A DNA stretch of 34,747 nucleotides from Salipiger mucosus DSM 16094 (lineage in GTDB: Bacteria > Pseudomonadota > Alphaproteobacteria > Rhodobacterales > Rhodobacteraceae): contig NZ_KE557278.1 of assembly GCF_000442255.1 (NCBI RefSeq), forward strand, positions 1 to 34,747. Reading direction: 5' to 3'. Shown piece by piece: positions 16,848-23,752 of this stretch. A program made the translations under genes and the position numbers. Under the pieces are notes generated by a model. That model worked only from the letters and a program-made list of their open reading frames with translations, was not told where the DNA came from and did no database searches. Each line of letters opens with the position of its first letter. Position 1 is the stretch's first letter.

Positions 16848-17108
16848 GTGCTTGGACAGGACCTCCATGGCCGCTCTGACCACATCGGGGCCATCAGTCA
16901 CCTTGCCTTCGCGGACGGCTTTCCAGAGGGCATCTTGCTGAAGCGCGAGCTTGTGCGCCTTCTTCGCGGCCACCTTCGGATCGCGGGTCTTCAGCGAACA
17001 GCGGATCTGAACCTTCTTGCCGGGATAGCAGTGCGCAACGTCATCAGGGATGCGGCGACGGAAGTAGTACACGTCGCTGTTCTTCTTTTGCTCGATGAAG
17101 TTGGCCAT
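16848..17108 (-). pseudogene. tyrosine recombinase/integrase, N-terminal fragment
   Basis: About 87 native residues starting MANFIEQKKNSDVYYFRRR (ATG at 17108; another ATG at 17147 is possible). The following IPDDVAHCYPGKK and SLKTRDPKVAAKKAHKLAL match the N-terminal DUF6538/SAM-like DNA-binding part of phage/island integrases. The core-binding and catalytic R-H-R-Y domain are missing, cut by the IS fragment at about 16848. It sits 125 bases beyond the 3' end of tRNA-Leu in the same orientation, the classic place for the integrase of a tRNA-integrated element. GC content is lower than in the neighbours. Confidence 0.8.
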
Positions 17109-17232
17109 CAAGACGCAAGCCCCGGCTTTGAACAGCACGATGGACATGACGGCGACACCTCTTGTGACACCTTAACTCAGGCCCAAAGGCCCCTAACGCA
17201 TTGATTTTACGTAGTTTGTAAGGTGGGATTAG

Positions 17233-17319
17233 TGGTGCCCAGGAGAGGACTCGAACCTCCACGGCCTTTCGGCCACTGGTACCTGAAACCAGCGCGTCTA
17301 CCAATTCCGCCACCTGGGC
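17233..17319 (-). tRNA. tRNA-Leu (anticodon CAG)
   Basis: An 87-nt class II tRNA including an encoded CCA (17235-17233). The acceptor arm GCCCAGG (17319-17313) pairs with CCTGGGC. The anticodon stem CTGGT/ACCAG encloses the loop TTCAGGT, giving anticodon CAG for CTG codons. The long variable arm GGCCG-AAA-GGCC and the GGTTCGAGTCC T arm fit leucine tRNAs. Its 3' end is the likely attachment site of the decayed element downstream. Confidence 0.95.
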
Positions 17320-17338
17320 ACAGGTGGTGTGAGGCAGG

Positions 17339-17367
17339 CGTTTACGCGCCCCGCCAGATGGTGTCAA
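17339..17367 (-). promoter_or_regulatory. promoter of tRNA-Leu
   Basis: On the minus strand a perfect TTGACA (17367-17362) is followed after 17 bases by TAAACG (17344-17339), about 20 bases before the tRNA 5' end. The spacing and the consensus -35 fit a sigma-70 promoter for the tRNA. Confidence 0.65.
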
Positions 17368-17467
17368 CGCACTTTTTCAGGTTTTTCGCGCGGCGTCGCA
17401 CCACCTTGCCCGAGAGCGGTTCGGCCGATATTCAGAGACCCGGAACCTCGCATCGGGAGCAAGGCAA

Positions 17468-18451
17468 ATGAGCAAACTCGTCACCATCTATGGAGGCTCC
17501 GGATTCCTGGGCCGCTACATCGCCCTGCGCATGGCGAAGCTGGGCTGGCGCGTCCGCGTGGCCGTGCGGCGCCCGAACGAGGCGATCTTCGTGCGGCCCT
17601 ACGGCGTGGTGGGCCAGGTCGAGCCGGTCATCTGCAACATCCGCCACGAGGGCTCGGTGCGCGACGTGATGCGGGGCGCCGACGCGGTGGTGAACTGCAT
17701 CGGCACCTTCGATGCCAAGGGGAAGAACAACTTCGACGCCGTGCAGGCCGAGGGCGCCGAGCGGGTGGCGCGCCTGGCCGCCGCCGAGGGGGTCGAGCGG
17801 ATGGTCCACATCTCGGCCATCGGCGCCGACCGCGACAGCGAAAGCGGCTATGCCCGCACCAAGGCGCTGGGCGAGGAGGCGGTGCTCAAGCACATGCCCG
17901 ATGCGATGATCCTGCGGCCCTCGGTTATGTTCGGCGTCGAGGACCAGTTCTTCAACCGCTTCGCCGGCATGTCGCGTATGGGCCCGGTGCTGCCGCTGGT
18001 GGGCGCCGAGACGAAGTTCCAGCCGGTCTATGTCGACGACGTGGCGCGCGCCGCCGTCATGGGCGTGACCGGCGAGGCCGCGGGCGGCACCTACGAGCTG
18101 GGCGGTCCCGATGTCGACACCTTCCGCGAGCTGATCAGCCAGATGCTGGAGATCATCCGCCGCCGCCGGCTGCTGGTGAACATCCCCTTCGGCATCGCCT
18201 CGGTCATGGGGCGCGTGTTCGAAACGGTGTCGCGGCTGACCGGCGGCCTGGTGCCGGCGCAGATCACCAGCGACCAGGTCATCAACCTGCGGCACGACAA
18301 CGTGGTGTCCGAGGGCGCACGCGGATTCGAGACGCTGGGCTTCGAGCCGGCCTCGATGGAGGCGGTGCTGCCGGAATACCTGTGGCGCTTCCGCAAGGGC
18401 GGACAGTACGACGAGATCAAGGAATCGGCCCGCAGCCTGCGCACCGACTGA
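17468..18451 (+). CDS. complex I NDUFA9-like / NAD(P)-binding SDR-family protein
   Basis: A 327-residue atypical short-chain dehydrogenase. It has the nucleotide-binding loop YGGSGFLGRY (residues 8-17), VNCIGTF around residue 80, ISAIGAD and a Tyr128-x3-Lys132 pair in GYARTK. The remainder (ILRPSVMFGVEDQFFNRFA, FQPVYVDDVARA) matches the alphaproteobacterial relatives of NDUFA9, an accessory subunit of respiratory complex I that binds NADPH without known catalysis. GGGAG lies about 8 bases before the ATG. It is expressed away from tRNA-Leu and ends in a hairpin shared with the convergent DUF6455 genes. Confidence 0.88.
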   Translation: MSKLVTIYGGSGFLGRYIALRMAKLGWRVRVAVRRPNEAIFVRPYGVVGQVEPVICNIRHEGSVRDVMRGADAVVNCIGTFDAKGKNNFDAVQAEGAERVARLAAAEGVERMVHISAIGADRDSESGYARTKALGEEAVLKHMPDAMILRPSVMFGVEDQFFNRFAGMSRMGPVLPLVGAETKFQPVYVDDVARAAVMGVTGEAAGGTYELGGPDVDTFRELISQMLEIIRRRRLLVNIPFGIASVMGRVFETVSRLTGGLVPAQITSDQVINLRHDNVVSEGARGFETLGFEPASMEAVLPEYLWRFRKGGQYDEIKESARSLRTD

Positions 18452-18471
18452 CGCTCCCCGCGGGCAGGGGG

Positions 18472-18503
18472 CCGGGGCGGAGATGCCGCCCCTGCCGCCC
18501 CGG
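18472..18503. terminator. bidirectional GC-rich hairpin between convergent genes
   Basis: CCGGGGCGG (18472-18480) pairs perfectly with CCGCCCCGG (18495-18503). A competing, tighter stem GGGGCGG/CCGCCCC (18474-18480 with 18486-18492) uses a 5-base loop. It lies between the converging NDUFA9-like and DUF6455 genes. No T runs flank it. Confidence 0.45.
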
Positions 18504-18507
18504 AGGC

Positions 18508-18771
18508 TCAGCGCGCCTTGCGCAGGGCCATGAGCCGCGTCGCGTTGCAGCAGCCCGGCGGCGGAGCGGCGGCCGGGCGACTCTGGGCGCCGAGCCAGGA
18601 CTCGCAGGCCTCGACCAGGGCGCAGCCGCGGCAGCAGGTCACCATCTCGGCATAGTCCTTGGGGTCGAGCTGCCCGTCATGCATGGCGTCGAGCAGGTTG
18701 AGGCCCATCACGCGGGCCACGCTGCGCGTCATCCAGAAATGCCGCGCAGGATCTCCGAGCGTCTGTGCCAT
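18508..18771 (-). CDS. DUF6455 family small Cys-rich protein (third of three)
   Basis: An 87-residue protein starting MAQTLGDPARHFWMTRSVARVMGLN. The helical first half contains the LLDAMHDGQLDPKDYAEMV segment. Cysteines then follow as TCCRGCALVEACESWL and, after a Pro/Ala-rich stretch, CCNATRLMAL. The C-x2-C-x6-C-x3-W plus late C-N pattern is shared with the two genes upstream, so all three are paralogues. The family is found mainly in Rhodobacterales and has no established function; the cysteines could bind a metal or an Fe-S centre (inference). It follows the second gene after only 7 bases. Confidence 0.8.
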   Translation of the reverse strand: MAQTLGDPARHFWMTRSVARVMGLNLLDAMHDGQLDPKDYAEMVTCCRGCALVEACESWLGAQSRPAAAPPPGCCNATRLMALRKAR

Positions 18772-18778
18772 GGCGCTG

Positions 18779-19066
18779 CTACTCCTCCTGCAGGCGGGCC
18801 ATGAGGGTCGCGAATCGCGCCCGGTTCTCGCAGCCCTCGGGCGTGTCGCGCAGCGCATCGCCGGGGCGGTCCAGCCAGCGGTGGCAGCCGTCGGCCCAGG
18901 CGCAGCCGCGGCAGCGTTCGACCATGCCCGCCCAGGCCTCCTGGTCGAGGACGCCGGCCTCCATGGCGGCGACGAGATCGGTGCCGTTGGCACGGGCCAT
19001 GCGCTGCACCAGCCAGTAGTGTTCGGTTCGGTCGCCCAGGGGCGTGATCCGTGCGTTGTCGAGCAT
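18779..19066 (-). CDS. DUF6455 family small Cys-rich protein (second of three)
   Basis: A 95-residue protein starting MLDNARITPLGDRTEHYWLV. The start at 19066 is chosen because GGGAGG lies 7 bases upstream; an in-frame ATG at 19102 would overlap the previous gene. It shows ANGTDLVAAMEAGVLDQEAW, then ERCRGCAWADGCHRWL and a late GCENRARF. The cysteine spacing matches its neighbours, and the HYWLVQRMARA helix matches HFWMTRSVARV in the third gene. Middle gene of a three-gene operon; function unknown. Confidence 0.82.
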   Translation of the reverse strand: MLDNARITPLGDRTEHYWLVQRMARANGTDLVAAMEAGVLDQEAWAGMVERCRGCAWADGCHRWLDRPGDALRDTPEGCENRARFATLMARLQEE

Positions 19067-19098
19067 GTCTGCCTCCCTTGTCCTGCGATCGCGGTCGG

Positions 19099-19356
19099 TC
19101 ACGTCCGGCGCAGGTCTTCGAAGAGCGTGGTGTTGCGGCAGTAGGTCGGTGCCGTGTCAGGTTCCTTCGGCCGACTGGCCAGCCAGCGGGCGCAGGTCTC
19201 GGGCTGCGTGCACATCGTGCAGCTCAGCACCGCATCCTCGATCTGCGAGATCGCGAGCTTGCCGCGCATCGCGGCCTCTTCGAGATCGAGGCCGAGCGTG
19301 GTCGCCATGTCGTCCACGAGTTGGGCATGGCGCTTGAGGTCGTTCCGTCCCGGCAT
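19099..19356 (-). CDS. DUF6455 family small Cys-rich protein (first of three)
   Basis: An 85-residue protein starting MPGRNDLKRHAQLVDDMATT, preceded by GGGAGGA about 7 bases upstream. It has the same build as its two neighbours: an N-terminal helical part (LGLDLEEAAMRGKLAISQIEDAV), then SCTMCTQPETCARWLASRP and a late YCRNTTLF. It is the promoter-proximal gene; an FNR-type box lies 69-82 bases before its start. Being the leader of the set, it suggests that all three respond to oxygen status. Function unknown. Confidence 0.82.
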   Translation of the reverse strand: MPGRNDLKRHAQLVDDMATTLGLDLEEAAMRGKLAISQIEDAVLSCTMCTQPETCARWLASRPKEPDTAPTYCRNTTLFEDLRRT

Positions 19357-19424
19357 GGGGTGTCCTCCCGGCTGGCTGTCCTGTCGATGCGACGGAGGCT
19401 AGCAGCCGGGGCGGGGCGGATGCC

Positions 19425-19438
19425 TTGATTCAGGTCAA
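19425..19438. promoter_or_regulatory. FNR/FnrL-type box upstream of the DUF6455 trio
   Basis: TTGAT-TCAG-GTCAA differs at one base from the FNR/FnrL consensus TTGAT-N4-ATCAA. It is centred about 75 bases before the first DUF6455 start on the minus strand. Placing it at -41.5 would put the transcript start near 19390, leaving a leader of about 35 bases. The convergence of consensus and position supports activation by an FNR/CRP-type regulator, as known for FnrL and Dnr in Rhodobacterales. Confidence 0.6.
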
Positions 19439-19456
19439 CAGGGGGCTGCCGGGACC

Positions 19457-20167
19457 TCAGTACCCGGCCACGGTGCGGCGAACGACCTCGATCCGGGCGC
19501 CGTTGGGCGGGTGCGAGCCGAGGAACCGGTTGCCCGGATCGGGGATGTGCATGAAGAACTCGGCGCCGCGAATCGGGTCGTAGCCGCTGCGCAGCGTGAT
19601 GATCGTGCCCAGCTGGTCGGCCTCGAGCTCGTAATCCTTCGAGTAGGTGCGCGCCCCCACCGAGGCCCCGAAGCGCTCGGCCGAGCGCACGCTTGCCTCG
19701 TCGGCGCCGGACATTGCGGCGATGCCCGAGAAGATGATCGCGCCCACGGCGGCATCCTCCTGGATGCGGTCCAGGTGGCCGAGGATGTGGTGCGAGGCCT
19801 CGTGCCCCATGAAGAAGGCCAGCTCGTCGGCGTTTTCGACCGACAGGATCAGAGGCAGGTTGAAGGCCACGATGGGCCGGCCGGAGCGGTCGAGCGTCTG
19901 GAAGGCGTTCGGCGCCTGGTTCGGGCGGTCGTCGACCACGATGAGGTAATCGCAGTTGGCGCGGGGGGCGAGGCGGCGGCACTGCGCCTCGGCCACGGGC
20001 TCGATCGTTTCGGCCACCTGCACGAACTGCAGCGCGGCGCGCTCCGCGCGGTCCTGCGACACGCCCTGCGGCGCGGTGATCGCCGGGCCCTCGCGCGGGC
20101 CGGTGGTGACGGGGGCGATCTCGCAGGCGGCCAGGAGCAGCAGGAGAGTGGGCAGGAGCAGGCGCAT
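19457..20167 (-). CDS. M48 family metalloprotease, lipoprotein
   Basis: A 236-residue zinc protease with a lipoprotein signal: MRLLLPTLLLLLAAC with Cys15 as the lipid-modified residue. The zinc-binding HEASH is at residues 122-126, and the third ligand is expected at Glu180 in ELEAD. The HPPNGARIEVVRR C-terminus is the usual HP.. segment of M48B/LoiP-BepA-like enzymes. It is predicted to sit at the periplasmic face of a membrane and act on outer-membrane or misfolded proteins. It is a single gene; the FNR box past its 3' end serves the next genes, not this one. Confidence 0.9.
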   Translation of the reverse strand: MRLLLPTLLLLLAACEIAPVTTGPREGPAITAPQGVSQDRAERAALQFVQVAETIEPVAEAQCRRLAPRANCDYLIVVDDRPNQAPNAFQTLDRSGRPIVAFNLPLILSVENADELAFFMGHEASHHILGHLDRIQEDAAVGAIIFSGIAAMSGADEASVRSAERFGASVGARTYSKDYELEADQLGTIITLRSGYDPIRGAEFFMHIPDPGNRFLGSHPPNGARIEVVRRTVAGY

Positions 20168-20304
20168 GGGGGCAGCTTTCCGGGTCGTGTCGGGCCGAGC
20201 ATAGGGATTGGCGCCCGCGCCTGCCAGTGCCCCGCGCGGATTTGGCGTCCTGCCGCCACCCGGCAGGGGTGGGCAGGCGGTGCGCCTTGGGCTAGTCTGC
20301 TGTC

Positions 20305-20538
20305 ATGTTCAGCATCGAGCACGAATTCGACGCCACCGTCGTGACCCTCGTGGACGAGGGCAGCCAGTACCTGCAGGAAGACGTGATCGTCTCGACCTTC
20401 GAGGATTGCGTCACCGTCGAGCAGTACGATCCGCGCACCGACAGCGTGCAGAAGATCACCATGTCCATGACCCAGATGCGCGACCTCGCGGCCGCGATCA
20501 GCCTGCCCGAGGGCGTCTATACCCGCCGGCCGGACTGA
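20305..20538 (+). CDS. conserved hypothetical protein, 77 residues
   Basis: A small acidic protein starting MFSIEHEFDATVVTLVDEGS and ending SLPEGVYTRRPD. It shows no membrane segment, signal peptide or cysteine cluster beyond one Cys (FEDCVTVEQYD). The alternating hydrophobic pattern suggests a beta-rich fold. Codon use is like the neighbours and the gene is divergent from the M48 protease, so it is probably real; similar small proteins appear in Rhodobacteraceae. The Shine-Dalgarno is weak. Function not recognised. Confidence 0.65.
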   Translation: MFSIEHEFDATVVTLVDEGSQYLQEDVIVSTFEDCVTVEQYDPRTDSVQKITMSMTQMRDLAAAISLPEGVYTRRPD

Positions 20539-20551
20539 GGCGGGCAGGCGC

Positions 20552-20809
20552 TCATTCCTCGACCCGGAAGACCTTGTCGCGCGACGTGGCGCCGCGCACC
20601 AGCGTGAGCCGCGATTTCGGCACGCCGAGCGCCTTCGACAGCAGCTTGACCACGGCGGCATTGGCCTTGCCGTCCTCGGGCGGGGCGGTGACGCGGACCG
20701 AGAGGCGGCCCTCCTCCTCGCGGATCTCGTTGCGCCCGGCGCGGGGTGTCACGCGCAGGGTGATCGTGTCTCCGGGGCGGGCGAGGTGGCGCAGGTCGGG
20801 CTTGGGCAT
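20552..20809 (-). CDS. DUF167 family protein (YggU-like)
   Basis: An 85-residue protein with the DUF167 hallmarks: ITLRVTPRAGRNEI (residues 16-29), the RVTAPPEDGKANAAVVKLLS core (39-58) and a final SRLTLVRGATSRDKVFRV. Family members are small alpha/beta proteins of unknown role, often near membrane or cell-division genes. ATG 20809 gives MPKPDLRHLARPGD; longer in-frame extensions upstream are not conserved and overlap the intergenic region. It is divergent from the nitroreductase gene. Confidence 0.88.
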   Translation of the reverse strand: MPKPDLRHLARPGDTITLRVTPRAGRNEIREEEGRLSVRVTAPPEDGKANAAVVKLLSKALGVPKSRLTLVRGATSRDKVFRVEE

Positions 20810-20906
20810 GGCGCGGCTTAGCAGCGGGGCGCGCACCGGGCAACGCGGGCGCTTGAAACCCGGCGCGGCAGGGCAGAGATAGGGATGGAACCACAAGGAG
20901 ACGTGC

Positions 20907-21485
20907 ATGCCGGCCCGCAACCCCGAAGCCCTTGATTTCCTGCTGAGCCGACGCTCCCGCCCGGCCAAGACGCTGTCGTCGCCGGCGCCCGACCGCGACG
21001 CCCTGCACGAGTTGCTGACGGCGGCCGCGCGCACGCCCGATCATGGCAAGATGGAGCCCTGGCGGTTCATCGTGTTCGAGCGTCCGGCGCTCGAGCGGCT
21101 GGCGGGCGAGGTGGCCGGCCGGACCGCGGCACAGGCGATGGACGCCGACAGTGCCGCCAAGGCGCGCCGCCAGTTCGACGAGAGCCCGCTCTGCGTGGCG
21201 GTGATCGAATCGCAGCGCGAGAGCCCCAAGATTCCGCCGATCGAACAGACCTACTCCGCCGGGGCAGTCTGTCTGTCGCTGCTCAACGCCGCGCTGGCCG
21301 CGGGCTGGGGCGGCAACTGGCTTTCGGGCTGGGCGGCGCATGACCGCGCTTTCGGCGAGGAGGTCCTGGGCCTGCGCCCGACCGAGCGTGTCGTGGGCTT
21401 TGTCCATATCGGGACCGAGACCATCGCCCCGCCCGAGCGGCCGCGCCCGGATCTCGATGCCATCGTCGAGTGGGTCGAGACATGA
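20907..21485 (+). CDS. nitroreductase family protein (YdjA-like)
   Basis: A 192-residue FMN-dependent nitroreductase-fold protein. It shows the N-terminal SRRSRPAKTLSSPAP, the AAARTPDHGKMEPWRFIVF segment, AGAVCLSLLNAALAAGWGGNWLSGW and a C-terminal GFVHIGTET. This matches the short YdjA subfamily, which lacks the insertions of larger nitroreductases and probably needs homodimerisation to build the FMN site. AAGGAG lies 7 bases before the ATG. It overlaps the EI24 gene by ATGA (21482-21485), indicating co-expression. Physiological substrate unknown. Confidence 0.87.
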   Translation: MPARNPEALDFLLSRRSRPAKTLSSPAPDRDALHELLTAAARTPDHGKMEPWRFIVFERPALERLAGEVAGRTAAQAMDADSAAKARRQFDESPLCVAVIESQRESPKIPPIEQTYSAGAVCLSLLNAALAAGWGGNWLSGWAAHDRAFGEEVLGLRPTERVVGFVHIGTETIAPPERPRPDLDAIVEWVET

Positions 21486-22183
21486 TCCTGTCCGCTTTCT
21501 TCGCGGCACTGGGGCAGGTCGGCGACCCGCGCTTCCGCAGCGTGCTGCTCAAGGGGCTGGGGATCACGGTGGCGATCTTCGTCGCGGTCTACGTGGCCTT
21601 CGTGCAGGGCGTGGGCTGGATGCTGGGCGACAGCGTCACGCTGCCCTGGATCGGCACCGTCAGCTGGGTCGACGACGCGATCAGCTGGGGCGCCGTGCCG
21701 CTGATGCTGCTGCTCTCGGTCTTCCTGATGGTGCCGGTGGCCTCGGCGATCACGGGCATCTTCCTCGACGACGTGGCACAGGCGGTCGAGGACCGGCACT
21801 ACCCGGCGCTGCCCCCGGCGCAGGATCCGTCGCTGATGGTCAACATCAAGGATTCGCTGGGTTTCCTGGGCGTGCTGATCGTCGCCAACATCGTGGCGCT
21901 GGCGCTCTATCTCGCCTTCGCGCCGCTGGCGCCCTTCATCTTCTGGGGGCTGAACGGCTTTCTGCTGGGCCGCGAGTACTTCACGCTTGCCGCGATCCGG
22001 CGCGTGGGGCGCGAGCAGGCGGCACTGCTGCGCCGCCGGCACATGGTGACGATCTGGGCGGCGGGCGTGCTCATGGCCGTGCCGCTGACGGTGCCGCTGC
22101 TGAACCTCGTGGTCCCGATCCTGGGAGCGGCGACCTTCACCCACGTGTTCCACCGGCTACAGGCGCGGCGCGCGCCCGCCTGA
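21482..22183 (+). CDS. EI24 domain membrane protein (CysZ-like)
   Basis: A 233-residue integral membrane protein starting MILSAFFAALGQVGDPRFRS. Hydrophobic helices occur around residues 28-50 (GITVAIFVAVYVAF), 70-95 (LMLLLSVFLMVPVASAITG), 135-170 (FLGVLIVANIVALALYLAF) and near 205-225. The GREYFTLAAIRR motif around residue 164 is characteristic of the EI24/CysZ family. CysZ in enterobacteria takes up sulfate; alphaproteobacterial relatives are uncharacterised. Start and stop overlap argue for co-translation with the nitroreductase. It converges on the DUF1467 gene with a 4-base gap. Confidence 0.82.
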   Translation: MILSAFFAALGQVGDPRFRSVLLKGLGITVAIFVAVYVAFVQGVGWMLGDSVTLPWIGTVSWVDDAISWGAVPLMLLLSVFLMVPVASAITGIFLDDVAQAVEDRHYPALPPAQDPSLMVNIKDSLGFLGVLIVANIVALALYLAFAPLAPFIFWGLNGFLLGREYFTLAAIRRVGREQAALLRRRHMVTIWAAGVLMAVPLTVPLLNLVVPILGAATFTHVFHRLQARRAPA

Positions 22184-22187
22184 GCCC

Positions 22188-22484
22188 TCAGGGCTGTTGG
22201 CGGGCGCCCGGCGGGTCCATCCGGTCGAACATCCAGCGGTCGATGTCGCGCACGGTGATCGCGCCCGACAGGATGGTGGCCGAGATGACGATCCAGAGCA
22301 CCGCCGAGATGGCGGTGGTGATCCAGGCCTTGCGCTTGAGGTTGTGCACTTCGGGGCTGCTGGCATGCGTGCCTTCGACGATCTCGCCCCTGTCGCCCTG
22401 CGTCTCGAGGCGGAAGGGGATCACGATCAGGAAGGTCAGGAACCAGATGACCGCGAAGAGCACGATGGCGGAGGTAATGGTCAT
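22188..22484 (-). CDS. DUF1467 family membrane protein
   Basis: A 98-residue protein with two predicted membrane helices (SAIVLFAVIWFLTFLIVIPF at residues 5-24, and ITTAISAVLWIVISATILSG around 55-74). Between them is the conserved GDRGEIVEGTHASSPEVHNL loop, which marks DUF1467 of alphaproteobacteria. Function is unknown; genes of this family often sit next to methylmalonyl-CoA epimerase, as here. It lies 9 bases after the epimerase stop on the same strand, so the two are probably one transcript. Confidence 0.85.
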   Translation of the reverse strand: MTITSAIVLFAVIWFLTFLIVIPFRLETQGDRGEIVEGTHASSPEVHNLKRKAWITTAISAVLWIVISATILSGAITVRDIDRWMFDRMDPPGARQQP

Positions 22485-22493
22485 GGCGGGTAC

Positions 22494-22898
22494 TCAGACC
22501 TGTTCCAGCTCGACCAGCGTGCCCTGGAAATCCTTTGGATGCAGGAAGAGCACCGGCTTGCCGTGGGCGCCGATCTTGGGCTCGCCGTCGCCCAGCACGC
22601 GGGCGCCCTGCGCCTTGAGGTGGTCGCGGGCGGCGAGGATGTCGTCGACCTCGTAGCAGACATGGTGGATGCCGCCCGACGGGTTCTTGTCGAGGAAGCC
22701 CTGGATCGGCGAGCCCTCGCCCAGCGGGTAGAGCAGCTCGATCTTGGTGTTCGGCAGCTCGATGAAGACGACGGTCACGCCGTGGTCGGGCTCGTCCTGC
22801 GGTGCGCCCACCTTGGCGCCCAGCGTGTCGCGGTACTGCGCCGAGGCGGCCTCGAGGTCGGGCACGGCAATGGCGACGTGGTTCAGGCGGCCGATCAT
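22494..22898 (-). CDS. mce: methylmalonyl-CoA epimerase
   Basis: A 134-residue VOC-fold metalloenzyme that interconverts (2R)- and (2S)-methylmalonyl-CoA in propionyl-CoA and ethylmalonyl-CoA metabolism. It starts MIGRLNHVAIAVPDLEAA with a metal ligand His7. TKIELLYPLGEGSPI, GGIHHVCYEVDDI (second His) and a final GTLVELEQV (Glu ligand) follow, all typical. The length is standard for the bacterial enzyme. The downstream mutase needs B12, which the cobalamin operon at the start of the window helps to make. Confidence 0.93.
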   Translation of the reverse strand: MIGRLNHVAIAVPDLEAASAQYRDTLGAKVGAPQDEPDHGVTVVFIELPNTKIELLYPLGEGSPIQGFLDKNPSGGIHHVCYEVDDILAARDHLKAQGARVLGDGEPKIGAHGKPVLFLHPKDFQGTLVELEQV

Positions 22899-22971
22899 GT
22901 CTCGCTCTCCTCTTGCGGTCTGGGCCGCTTATGCCGCGCGGGCCGCGGTCTGCGCAAGCGGGGCGCGGCCA

Positions 22972-22986
22972 TTAACCGCGCATTAG
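22972..22986 (+). promoter_or_regulatory. possible CtrA-type site
   Basis: TTAA-CCGCGCA-TTAG matches the CtrA pattern TTAA-N7-TTAA with one mismatch and lies 43-57 bases before the response-regulator start. CtrA is a conserved alphaproteobacterial regulator. A single imperfect match in otherwise GC-rich DNA is suggestive only, and I could not fit a convincing -10 box. Confidence 0.3.
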
Positions 22987-23028
22987 CGTTGACGCGGGAT
23001 TGTCCAATATACGCTGAAGGAGGATGCG

Positions 23029-23745
23029 ATGACCGACTCGGATGGATTCGACCCGGTGCCCCGGCCCACCGCCACCCGGCCGCTTCTGGGCATGACCGTT
23101 CTGGTGGTGGAGGACAGCCGCTTTGCCTGTGACGCCATGCGCCTCCTGTGCCTGCGCAGCGGGGCGCGCATCCGGCGGGCCGACTGTCTCGTGTCCGCCC
23201 GCAGGCATCTGCAGGTCTACCGGCCCACGGTCGCGGTGGTCGACCTCGGGCTGCCCGACGGGTCCGGGGCCGAGCTGATTTCGGACCTTTCGGTCGCCGC
23301 GCCGCGGGTCTCGGTGATCCTGGGCACCAGCGGCGATGCCTTTGCCGAGGACGTGGCCTTTGCCGCCGGGGCGGACGGGTTCCTTCCCAAGCCGGTCGAG
23401 AGCGTCGCAGCCTTCCAGGCGGAGGTGCTGCGTCACCTGCCCGAAGAGAGGCGCCCGCTGGGCCCGCGCATGGTCTCGGAGGAGATGGTGCGGCCCGATC
23501 CGCTGGCCTACCGCGACGACATGGCCCATGCCGCCGACGTGCTGGGCGACGACGGCGACGAGCGGATGCTGGACTACGTGACGCAGTTCCTGCGCGGCGT
23601 GGCGCAGAGCGCGGGCGACGGCGTGCTGGCGGGCGCGGCAGAGCAGCTGGCCGAGGCGCGGGCCGAGGGGCGGCCGGTGAAATCCGACATCGCCCGCGTG
23701 GCGGGGCTGGTGCAGGATCGACTGGCCGACCGCGTGGCGATCTGA
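23029..23745 (+). CDS. response regulator, receiver domain plus uncharacterised C-terminal part
   Basis: A 238-residue protein. The receiver domain spans about residues 21-137: acidic Glu28-Asp29 in VLVVEDSRFA, phospho-acceptor Asp72 in VAVVDLGLPDGSG, Thr100/Ser101 in ILGTSGD and Lys121 in FLPKPV. The C-terminal 100 residues (about 140-238) are helical, acidic and Ala-rich with no DNA-binding motif I recognise, so output is likely by protein contact. The internal ERMLDYVTQFLRGVAQSAG stretch recalls short regulators with histidine-phosphotransfer-like helices, but no phospho-His motif is clear. An AAGGAGG site precedes the start. No histidine kinase lies nearby, so the partner is unknown. Confidence 0.85.
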   Translation: MTDSDGFDPVPRPTATRPLLGMTVLVVEDSRFACDAMRLLCLRSGARIRRADCLVSARRHLQVYRPTVAVVDLGLPDGSGAELISDLSVAAPRVSVILGTSGDAFAEDVAFAAGADGFLPKPVESVAAFQAEVLRHLPEERRPLGPRMVSEEMVRPDPLAYRDDMAHAADVLGDDGDERMLDYVTQFLRGVAQSAGDGVLAGAAEQLAEARAEGRPVKSDIARVAGLVQDRLADRVAI

Positions 23746-23752
23746 GCCACCC

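Noticed and set aside
17044-17367. A minus-strand frame of 107 codons containing QVAELVDALVSGTSGRKAVE
   Set aside because: This is the familiar false translation of a tRNA gene and its flanks.
18779-19102. A longer version of the middle DUF6455 protein starting at 19102
   Set aside because: It would overlap the preceding gene, and the internal ATG at 19066 has a clear GGGAGG site and the conserved start.
22989-23013. TTGACG and TATACG upstream of the response regulator as a promoter
   Set aside because: The spacing is only 13 bases and the start would fall inside the ribosome site.
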